Shown: positions 18,670 through 26,600 of the stretch, in pieces
Layout: each line of letters begins with the position of its first letter
Position numbering within the stretch: the first letter of the stretch is position 1
Assembly: GCA_033762255.1 (NCBI GenBank)
Contig: JANRLT010000008.1
Span: forward strand, 124,001-188,000
Direction of reading: 5' to 3'
Length of the DNA stretch: 64,000 bases
From: Pirellulales bacterium
GTDB taxonomy: Bacteria; Planctomycetota; Planctomycetia; Pirellulales; JALHPA01
Translations under genes and position numbers: made by a program
Notes under the pieces: generated by a model
Told to the model about the DNA's origin: nothing
What the model saw: the letters and a program-made list of their open reading frames with translations, nothing else
Database searches by the model: none

Positions 18670-19705
18670 CCACGGCGAAACATTTTCCCGTGCCCCATCA
18701 TCACCCCTAGGCGTCCCCTTGATCCAGGCTTACCACGACGGCGATCCCCCGTTACCGCCTACACTAGCCGGTGAGGAAATCCTGGCCGAGTCCGGCGGTG
18801 TTCCCCAGGACTCGACACACTCCTCCCCGCCCAACGATTTACCCTTCCAGGAAAATCTGTGGTCCGCGCGGCTGGCCATTTTTGCCGCGGCCATTTTATG
18901 GAGCAGTAGCGGTCTCTTTGCCAAGCTAGAGGTTTTTCACGATTGGCCCGCCGATTACCGGGGAGTGCTGTTGGCGTTTTGGCGGGCCCTCTTTGCGGGG
19001 CTGGGGGTGCTCCCCTTTGTGCGGCGCCCCGTCTGGCGTTGGAGCATCTTGCCGATGGGGCTAACTTTTGCCGCGATGACCGGTTCTTACCTAACGGCCC
19101 TGACGCTGGGGACCGGGGCCAACGCCATTTGGATTCAAAATACCGCCCCTGGATGGGTGTTTTTGTGCGGCGTCCTGTGGTTGCGGCAGCCTCCGGATCG
19201 GGGGGCGCTGGTAACTTTGGGGACGGCAGTGGCGGGAATCGGGTTGATTGTGGTTTGCGAGTTGACTTTTTCCTCCACATCCCATTCCCACTGGGGAATT
19301 CTTTGCGCCTTGGTGTCGGCCATCACCTATGCGGGCGTGATTATGCAGTTGCGGCGACTCCGAGGGGAGGATAGCGCTTGGCTGGTCGTGTGCAATCAGG
19401 GAATCTCGGTGTTGACACTGTTGCCGCTGGCGTTGTGGATCAATGTTTGGCCCTCGGCGGAGCAACTGGCGTGGTTGGCGGCATTCGGCGTATTGCAAAT
19501 GGGTTTGCCGTACCTGCTGTTTAGTCGGGCTTTGCAAAAAATTGACAGCCAAGAGGCCTCCATCATCAATCTGGCCGAGCCGCTGTTATTGCCCGTGTGG
19601 GCGTATGTGGCCGTGGGAGAAATCCCCGCATGGTGGACAATCACCGGGGCGGGAATTATCCTGGCGGGGCTGCTCTGGCGTTACCGCGGGGCATGGCGCG
19701 GCTAG
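18647..19705 (+). CDS. EamA/DMT-family permease
   Basis: A roughly 350-residue drug/metabolite transporter with two EamA repeats and about ten membrane helices. Repeat one begins at AAAILWSSSGLFAKLE and repeat two at ILCALVSAITYAGVIM. The conserved EPLLLPVWAYV near the end is the family's signature EP motif. No ATG precedes the first helix. Possible starts are TTG at 18647, which overlaps the preceding gene by 23 bases, and TTG at 18719. The N-terminal 60 or so residues are acidic/proline-rich and not conserved. The substrate is unknown. The tight placement suggests co-transcription with the zinc-ribbon gene. Confidence 0.85.
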   Translation: MSGLTPSNHGETFSRAPSSPLGVPLIQAYHDGDPPLPPTLAGEEILAESGGVPQDSTHSSPPNDLPFQENLWSARLAIFAAAILWSSSGLFAKLEVFHDWPADYRGVLLAFWRALFAGLGVLPFVRRPVWRWSILPMGLTFAAMTGSYLTALTLGTGANAIWIQNTAPGWVFLCGVLWLRQPPDRGALVTLGTAVAGIGLIVVCELTFSSTSHSHWGILCALVSAITYAGVIMQLRRLRGEDSAWLVVCNQGISVLTLLPLALWINVWPSAEQLAWLAAFGVLQMGLPYLLFSRALQKIDSQEASIINLAEPLLLPVWAYVAVGEIPAWWTITGAGIILAGLLWRYRGAWRG

Positions 19706-20039
19706 GGGATTCGATCAACTGTCATTAGCATTTATTCGTGAGTTACGAAAAAACAGGGCTTTCACGGGCTAACGGAGTGCCGGAAAGACTCGGTTAGGAA
19801 ATAAATACGGCTAAATGTCTGCTTGTCACCGGGTTGCGGCAGAAAGCATTCAGCCAGTCGAATAATTTATTGAGAGTTAACATCATTTTGTGGGGATTAT
19901 CATCCATAATGTCGGCCGGGCCAGCAACGACCAAGTCTTCCCCGGTGGAGTGGTGCAAAATTTCAGCAAGCCAAACAGACCGGTTAAATTTTCAAAGCGA
20001 GGATGATCCTCAAAGGATTAAAGCGGTCGTGGGGGTGGT
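19706..20039. other. Spacer between convergent genes
   Basis: 334 bases between the EamA and citrate synthase stop codons. Both strands stay open for a while near 19834-20040, but neither reading resembles a protein I know. I see no terminator, RNA gene or repeat in it. Confidence 0.5.
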
Positions 20040-21149
20040 TTATTTTAATTGCCGCTCCGCGGGGCCGATGTATCGGGCCTCGGGACGGATTAACCGGTTG
20101 TGAGCCTGTTGCTCGAGCACATGCGCTGACCAGCCCGTTACGCGGCTAGCCACAAATAGCGGCGTATAAACAGGAATCGGTAACCGCAGATAATGGTACA
20201 GTCGAGCGCTGGGCCAGTCCAAATTTGGAGGTAGCCCTTTTTCCGCCAGAACGATCCGTTCAATCGTGTCGGCCATTTGCTCCAACGACTCTTGGCCGGT
20301 CTGCGTGGCCAGCCGAGCGCAGAGCGGTTTTAAATACTTGGCCCGCGGGTCCCCTGCTTTATAGACGCGATGCCCAAAGCCCATGATCCGGCGTTTGGAG
20401 GCCAAGGCCGCTTTGATCCAGCTTTCGGCCCGCTCCGGAGAGGCGACTTCGGTTAATACGGCCATGACTTGCTCGTTTGCCCCGCCATGCAACGGACCCT
20501 TGAGTGCCCCGATCGCCGCGGTGATGGCGGAATGCAAGTCGGCCAGCGTGCTAGCCACCACTCGCGCGGTAAACGTGCTGGCGTTGAATTCGTGCTCGGC
20601 ATAGAGGATCAAAGATACGTCCAGCGCCCGCGCTTCGTCGGCGGTGGGTGTGTCGCCGCGCAACATCATTAGCACATTCGCGGCAAAGCCCAGATCCGCG
20701 CGGTAAGGCAAAGGATTTTTCCCGCGGCGTATCCGCTCCCACCCCCCCACAGCGCAGGCCAGTTGTGCCAGCAGGCGCTCGGCCTTACGCAACGTGGCCC
20801 CGGGCGTGTTATCGGCGACCTCTGGATCAAAATGGGCAGTCAAACTGCACGTGCTGCGCAGGATGTCCATAAAATTTGTCGTGGCGGGCAAATTTCGCAG
20901 CGTGATCCAGACCCGCTCGGGCAGATCCGCGGCGGCGGCGATTCGCTGGTTAAAAGCGGCCAATTCGTCCGCGGTGGGAAATTCTCCGTGCAAAAGCAAA
21001 TACGCCACTTGTTCAAAATTGGCCCGCGTTGCCAGTTCCTCGACGGGATAGCCACGATACAATAGTCCGCCAGCGATGGAGCTTATAGCAGTCTCGCCGG
21101 CGATGATCCCTTCGAGTCCCGGACGATAGAGGGATTGGGTGGAGGACAT
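20040..21149 (-). CDS. Citrate synthase (or 2-methylcitrate synthase)
   Basis: A 369-residue citrate synthase of the short, dimeric type. It condenses acetyl-CoA (or propionyl-CoA) with oxaloacetate. The catalytic residues are visible: His in AEHEFNAST, His in GFGHRVYK, and Asp in NLDWPSARLYHY. The substrate-binding RVTGWSAHVLEQ follows near the C-terminus. The start at LYRPGLEGIIAGETAIS is the family's usual N-terminus. No prpBCD or other cycle genes are adjacent, so citrate and methylcitrate activity cannot be separated from sequence alone. It is transcribed alone. Confidence 0.92.
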   Translation of the reverse strand: MSSTQSLYRPGLEGIIAGETAISSIAGGLLYRGYPVEELATRANFEQVAYLLLHGEFPTADELAAFNQRIAAAADLPERVWITLRNLPATTNFMDILRSTCSLTAHFDPEVADNTPGATLRKAERLLAQLACAVGGWERIRRGKNPLPYRADLGFAANVLMMLRGDTPTADEARALDVSLILYAEHEFNASTFTARVVASTLADLHSAITAAIGALKGPLHGGANEQVMAVLTEVASPERAESWIKAALASKRRIMGFGHRVYKAGDPRAKYLKPLCARLATQTGQESLEQMADTIERIVLAEKGLPPNLDWPSARLYHYLRLPIPVYTPLFVASRVTGWSAHVLEQQAHNRLIRPEARYIGPAERQLK

Positions 21150-21640
21150 CGGGAAAAGCGTGGAAGTGGTAAATGGGAAGTGAAGACAACCATAAGTTCA
21201 ATCAGAATGGATTCGGTAACAAAGTGGTCTCCTTGTATCTTAGTGTAATCAATTAAAATGATAACAAAAGAGCGTTGGAGCCGCAGCGTAGCACCCACGG
21301 GGTCCTCGCCCCCAAACAAAGTTAGAATGTTGAAAGATGAATGCAGAATGAAATGACAATTATTCTTGATGAGAATTCCTGCTTCTGACTTTCTCGCACT
21401 ATCCACGATCCACTTCCCCCACGGGGTCCGCTCTCTGGCTTGTCCCTCGCCACACACCCTCCCCAACCACCCTTCTCTCGTCTTCCTGCACCCTGCGCGA
21501 ATTGTTTCATTTCAGTGTAGCACGCGAAATATTTCCCCAAACGTGCTAAAATCACGCCCAAGGTAACACCGATCGCTCCGCCAACTGGCACACTTGCTCT
21601 TTAGTCACGGCGGAAAATATTTTGGCCCGAGAATTATTTT
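21150..21640. other. Divergent spacer with low-complexity tracts
   Basis: 491 bases between divergent citrate synthase and PhoD-type genes. It holds AT-rich simple sequence (about 21240-21265, 21320-21375) and a pyrimidine-rich tract (about 21410-21500) like those before the RND pump and the TrhO-RluA gene. A short ORF on the minus strand is not convincing. Promoters of both genes must lie here, but I see no clear pair of hexamers. Confidence 0.5.
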
Positions 21641-23218
21641 ATGTCACGGATCTCGCGACGCAGTTTGCATGGATGGGCCCTCAGTTCCGCCGCCGCCTGG
21701 TCGGCGGGCATCCCCCGCGTGCATGGGTGGGGACTGGGAAGCAGTTCCACCCCCTTGATCACCCATGGTGTCATGGCGGGCGAGGTTACCGACGGTTCCG
21801 CCGTCATCTGGAGCCGCTGCGACCAACCCGCGCGAATGATGGTCGAAGTGCAAATCGAAGGAAAAGACAGACCAATGTTATTTACCGGCCCTCAAGTGAC
21901 CGCGGAAACCGATTTTACCGGTAAAGTGGTCATCGATGGATTGCGCCACGGTGAAGGCGATTATCGCGTCTGGTTTGTGGGGCCGGACGGTAAACCGGGT
22001 GATTCCGTGCCGGGCCAGCTTATCGGCGTGGAAAACGAAAAGGGGGATGTCATGTTCGCCTGGTCCGGCGACACCGTGGGCCAGGGGTTCGGAATTAATT
22101 CCGAATGGGGAGGGCTAAAAATCTATGACGCCATTCGCCGACTAAAGCCTGATTTCTTTGTGCACTGTGGCGACATGATTTATGCCGACAATCCCATTCC
22201 CTCCGAAATCAAACTGGCCGATGGAACCATATGGAAAAACCTGACCACGCAGGCCAAAGATCATGTGGCGGTTACGCTGGACGATTTTCGAGGGAATTAC
22301 GCGTATAACTTGCTGGACGAAAATCTGCGCCGCTTTCATGCCGCCGTCCCCCAATACGTGCTCTGGGACGATCACGAAACGACAAATAACTGGTATCCCC
22401 AGCAACAGCTTGCCAGTCGCAAAGATCGCCAGTTTTATGAAGAAGTGCAATTTGGCCACCAGCTGGCCGCGCGTTCCCGCGAAGCGTTTTTTAATTACAC
22501 CCCCCTGTCCTACTCGCAGCAGAATCAGCAACGGATTTATCGCAAAATTAGCCGTGGGAATAAGCTCGATCTCTTTCTGTTGGACCTGCGCAGTTATCGT
22601 GGACCAAACAGCCCCAATCTGCAAAAAGAATCTTCTTCCGCCGCGGCGATCCTGGGCGCGACGCAACTGGCCTGGTTAAAAAAACAACTTCAGGCCAGCA
22701 CCGCATTGTGGAAAATCATCTGTTGCGATATGCCACTAGGGTTGGTGATACCAGACGCGATGGAAGGAGCCGCCTGGCAAGAAGGAGTGTCCAATGCCGA
22801 ACATGGCCCACCGCTGGGACGCGAGCACGAATTTGCCGAGTTGCTGCGATTTATCAAAACCGCGGGCGTCAAAAATATCATTTGGCTGACCGCGGATGTG
22901 CATTATGCCGCGGCGCACTACTATGATCCGTCCCGTTCCGCGTTGCCCGGCCAGTTTGAACCCTTTTGGGAGTTTGTCGCCGGACCGTTGCACGCGGGAA
23001 CCTTTGGACCAAATGAACTGGATGGCACATTTGGCCCCGAAGTGAAATTTCAATGGGCACCGGACAAAGCCCTCCCCCGTCCCGTTCCGCCATCGGCGGG
23101 GATGCAGTCGTTTGGCACAATCAAGATGAATGGTCGCAGTGGCGGCCTGACCGTGACTCTGCGAGACTTAACTGGCAAGGGGATCCCCGGCGGGGAATTT
23201 GAACTAACCCCAGAGTAA
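21641..23218 (+). CDS. PhoD-like metallophosphatase, Tat-exported
   Basis: A 525-residue phosphatase of the PhoD family, secreted phosphodiesterase/alkaline phosphatases with an Fe-Ca centre. The N-terminus SRRSLHGWALSSAAA fits a twin-arginine signal. An N-terminal beta domain (about 40-130) precedes the metallophosphatase core. Metal-site motifs are SGDTVGQG, HCGDMIYAD, WDDHETTNNW and LTADVHYAAAH. The length is typical. It would release phosphate from extracellular organic phosphate, though planctomycete members may have other substrates. No phosphate-transport or regulatory genes are nearby. Confidence 0.88.
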   Translation: MSRISRRSLHGWALSSAAAWSAGIPRVHGWGLGSSSTPLITHGVMAGEVTDGSAVIWSRCDQPARMMVEVQIEGKDRPMLFTGPQVTAETDFTGKVVIDGLRHGEGDYRVWFVGPDGKPGDSVPGQLIGVENEKGDVMFAWSGDTVGQGFGINSEWGGLKIYDAIRRLKPDFFVHCGDMIYADNPIPSEIKLADGTIWKNLTTQAKDHVAVTLDDFRGNYAYNLLDENLRRFHAAVPQYVLWDDHETTNNWYPQQQLASRKDRQFYEEVQFGHQLAARSREAFFNYTPLSYSQQNQQRIYRKISRGNKLDLFLLDLRSYRGPNSPNLQKESSSAAAILGATQLAWLKKQLQASTALWKIICCDMPLGLVIPDAMEGAAWQEGVSNAEHGPPLGREHEFAELLRFIKTAGVKNIIWLTADVHYAAAHYYDPSRSALPGQFEPFWEFVAGPLHAGTFGPNELDGTFGPEVKFQWAPDKALPRPVPPSAGMQSFGTIKMNGRSGGLTVTLRDLTGKGIPGGEFELTPE

Positions 23219-23624
23219 GGATTAGCAGAGGGGGGAAAGAAGGGACAGTTTCGTAGATTGTGAAATTCTTCACAAACCCCCAGATAACCCAATAGCTCCA
23301 TTTTCTCATTCCTTTTAACCCCTCAGGCTGTAAATATGTATCGATTTTGTTGATTTTTTTACTCATTTGTTGCAATATCTCCACTTTTTAAGTACGAATT
23401 AGATATGCCTAACTTTTTCGTAATAATGCCCGGGGGGGCATGATTACGCTTGTTTCGACCTCATCTACTGGTTTTATCGTTTTTATCCTTTGGATAAGAC
23501 GGATTACCTTAGTAAGCGTCGTATTAGTGCATTACTTATCTTGGTTTACTAATGTCCCGGCAGCTAGAGAGATTTGCCCAAAATCTTTCGCTGTAATACT
23601 TTGTATCTATTTCTGGAGTACTTC
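23219..23624. other. AT-rich leader region of the giant surface protein
   Basis: 406 bases, AT-rich, with no credible gene. It contains the hairpin at 23420-23447 and ends with a good ribosome-binding site (GGAG, 23615-23618) 6 bases before the ATG at 23625. The promoter of the giant gene probably lies here, but I cannot point to a clear -35/-10 pair. Confidence 0.5.
23420..23447. promoter_or_regulatory. Imperfect 12-bp hairpin with GGGG loop
   Basis: GTAATAATGCCC (23420-23431) pairs with GGGCATGATTAC (23436-23447) at 11 of 12 positions around a GGGG loop. No T-run follows, so it is a weak terminator candidate for the PhoD-type gene. Its place 180 bases before the giant gene would also suit a leader structure or an operator. 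Confidence 0.4.
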
Positions 23625-26600
23625 ATGCGCCGTCGCCCCCATGCACGTAACCTTCGCAAAGCATTTCAAGCGCAGATTGAGCAACTCGAGTCGCGCTGGG
23701 CGTATAATGTCGCACCTTTAACTCCACCGATCAATGAACCGACCCTGGGTCGCTTGGTAAATCCGCAAGATTTGCACATGGAGGCCGGTCCATTTAGCGA
23801 CCCCGATGTGGGTGACACGCATACCCAGACCCAATGGGAAGTGCGGCTGTTATCCACCAATGAGTTGGTGTGGAGTTCGACGGCGGCCGCCCCGCAAGTG
23901 GAATTGGTGCATACGCACATTGGCGACGGGACGTTTCAGGGGACGCATGCGGGCCGGACCTCGTTTTTACCCGATACGAATTATAAATTGCGGGCCCGTT
24001 TTCGGGATTCCAGCGGGGATGTTGCCACGCAATATAGTGGGTTTGCTGAGCGGAACTTTACCACGGGTCCGTTGACGGGGACTTTTGCTTTAGAAGTGGC
24101 GGACGTGCTGAATTTTCCCGCCCCGACCTGGAGTTTTAATAGTGGCGGAACTAGTGTGATCCTGCCGGGGGGCGTTACCCCTCCCCACATGTATCTCGAA
24201 ACAGCCAATGGCACGCTGGTGGATGTATCCGGGACGGGGGGAGGCAGCAACAATGTGGTAAATAACAGCACCCTGGGAAGCGGCAAACCCCTGAAGGTTC
24301 GCTTTACATCGGGGAGTAATCCCCTTTCCCTGGCGGAGTCCAACTACGAATTCGTCGATGATGACGGTAAAAACCGGATCATTTATTTGCCGGCGATTTC
24401 ATTGGCGGCGAATCAGACCGCCGTCTACTGGGTGTCGCTCAACGGCAGCACCTATGTGGGGGCCGTGGGAGAGACCGACCCCAACTTTGCCCTGTTAGCC
24501 CGCGGTTCGGCGGTACCCTGGACCGCGCCTAATGGCTACCGGGTGGAAGTCGTCTCCACGGGATATCAACTGCCAATTGATGTGGCCTTTGTACCGAATC
24601 CCGGTCCCAATCCCACCGATCCGTACTATTACGTGGCAGAGCTTTACGGCAACATCAAGGTGGTGCTGCGCAACGGCACGGTCTTGCCGTATGCCTCGAA
24701 CTTATTGAATTTCAATCCCACGGGTAATTTTCCCGGCTCGGGCGAGCAAGGTTTGGCCAGCATTGTGGTTGATCCCGCCAGCGGGGACGTCTTTGCCAGT
24801 TTGGTGTATAGCTCTGTCAACGGAGTTGAAAACGTTCCTCATTACCCGCGCATTGTGCGGTTTAGCAGCAATAATGGCGGCGTCTCGGCCACTTCACAGA
24901 CCGTTATTTTAAACATGGTGGGGGAAAGCCAGGGACAATCTCACCAGATCAGCAGCTTAAATATCGGCCCGGATGGCAAACTTTATTTGAATAACGGCGA
25001 TGGTTTTGACGCTTCCACCGCTCTCAATCTGGAATCATATCGCGGCAAGATTCTGCGGATGAACCTGAATGGGACTCCCGCCACGGATAATCCGTTTTAT
25101 AACGGTGGAACCATCACCTCCCGCGATTATGTCTATTCCTATGGCGTGCGCAATCCGTTTGGCGGCGCCTTTCGCGCGTCGGACGGCAAACTGTACTTTG
25201 TGGAAAACGGACCCAGCGTGGACCGCTTTGCCCAGGCCAACGCGGGTGTCAGTTATGGCTGGAACGGCAGCGATGCCAGCATGACCATCAATGCCAAGTA
25301 CAATTGGAGCCCCGCCACCGCGCCCGTCAACATCACCTTTGTGCAGCCCAGCACGTTTAGCGGCAGCGCTTTTCCCGCGGGAAAACAGGACCGCGCGTTT
25401 GTCACGCTGTCCGGCGGCACCTGGGCGACCGGTCCCGGGGGCAAGAACATCGTGGAATTCGCATTGGATGCCAGCGGCAACGTGATAGGAGGCGCGCCGA
25501 CCAACTTTGTCAGTTATAACGGCGGCGGCAAAGCCACGGCCGCCGGTCTAACCAGCGGACCAGACGGTTTGTACTTTACGGATTTGTACAAGGACGAAAA
25601 CTACGTTTCGCCCATCGACGCGGGCGCAAATGTCTTGCGGATCAAGTATGTCGGTGCCGCGGAATTCACCGCCGATAACCGTACGGGCAACTCCCCTTTG
25701 ACCGTGCAGTTTACCAACACGAGCGATGTTCCCGGCGCGTCCTCGTACTTTTGGGAATTTGGCGACGGCACGACCAGCACCTTGCAAAATCCGTCCAAGA
25801 CTTACACCGTCGACGGCAACTACAACGTGCGCCTAACCGTGACGGGAACCAACGGACCGGTCAGCACGACCAAGCCAAATTACATTCGCGTGGGTAATAT
25901 CGCCGTCCCGGGTCTGACGGGCACATATTATAACAATATCAACTTTACCGGCACGACCGTGGAGCGGATTGATAACACGGTGAACTTTAACTGGGGGAAT
26001 GGTCAGCCTGATCCCTTGATTGGCGCGGATACTTTTTCAGTGCGTTGGACGGGCCAGATCGAGCCTCAATTCAGCCAGAACTATACATTTTACACCACCT
26101 CCGATGACGGCGTCCGTTTGTACGTCAATAACCAGTTAATCATCAACAACTGGACGGATCATGGCCCCACCGAGGATATCGGCACGATTACCTTGGTGGC
26201 GGGGCAACGGTACGACATTCAAATGGACTTTTATGAAAATGGGGGGGGAGCGGTGGCCACCCTGTCCTGGTCCAGCCCCTCGCAGCCAAAGCAAATCATT
26301 CCCAACAATCGGCTCTTCTCTTTTGGCACGACGCCCGCCGCCCCCACGGGATTGGACGCCACCGTGGGTGGCCCCACGACGGTGAACCTGGTCTGGAATG
26401 ACCTGGCCAATAATGAGACCGGTTATCAAATCGAACGTTCGCTCGATGGCAGCAACTTTACCACGCTGACCACCGTCGGCATGAACGTCACCTCCTATAG
26501 CAACACCGGGCTGACCGCCGGAACCACGTATTTTTATCGGGTGCGGTCGGTAAATACCTATGGCAATTCCACGCCGTCAAATGTGGATTCCGCCACGCCC

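Noticed and set aside
19804-20040. Possible small gene on the minus strand downstream of citrate synthase
   Set aside because: A minus-strand frame is open for about 55-65 codons after a stop, with a TTG as its only likely start, but composition is odd (many His, Met, Trp) and I see no family. The opposite strand is also open. Conservation would be needed.
21322-21591. Minus-strand ORF in the citrate synthase/PhoD spacer
   Set aside because: It covers low-complexity DNA; the hydrophobic start is likely chance.
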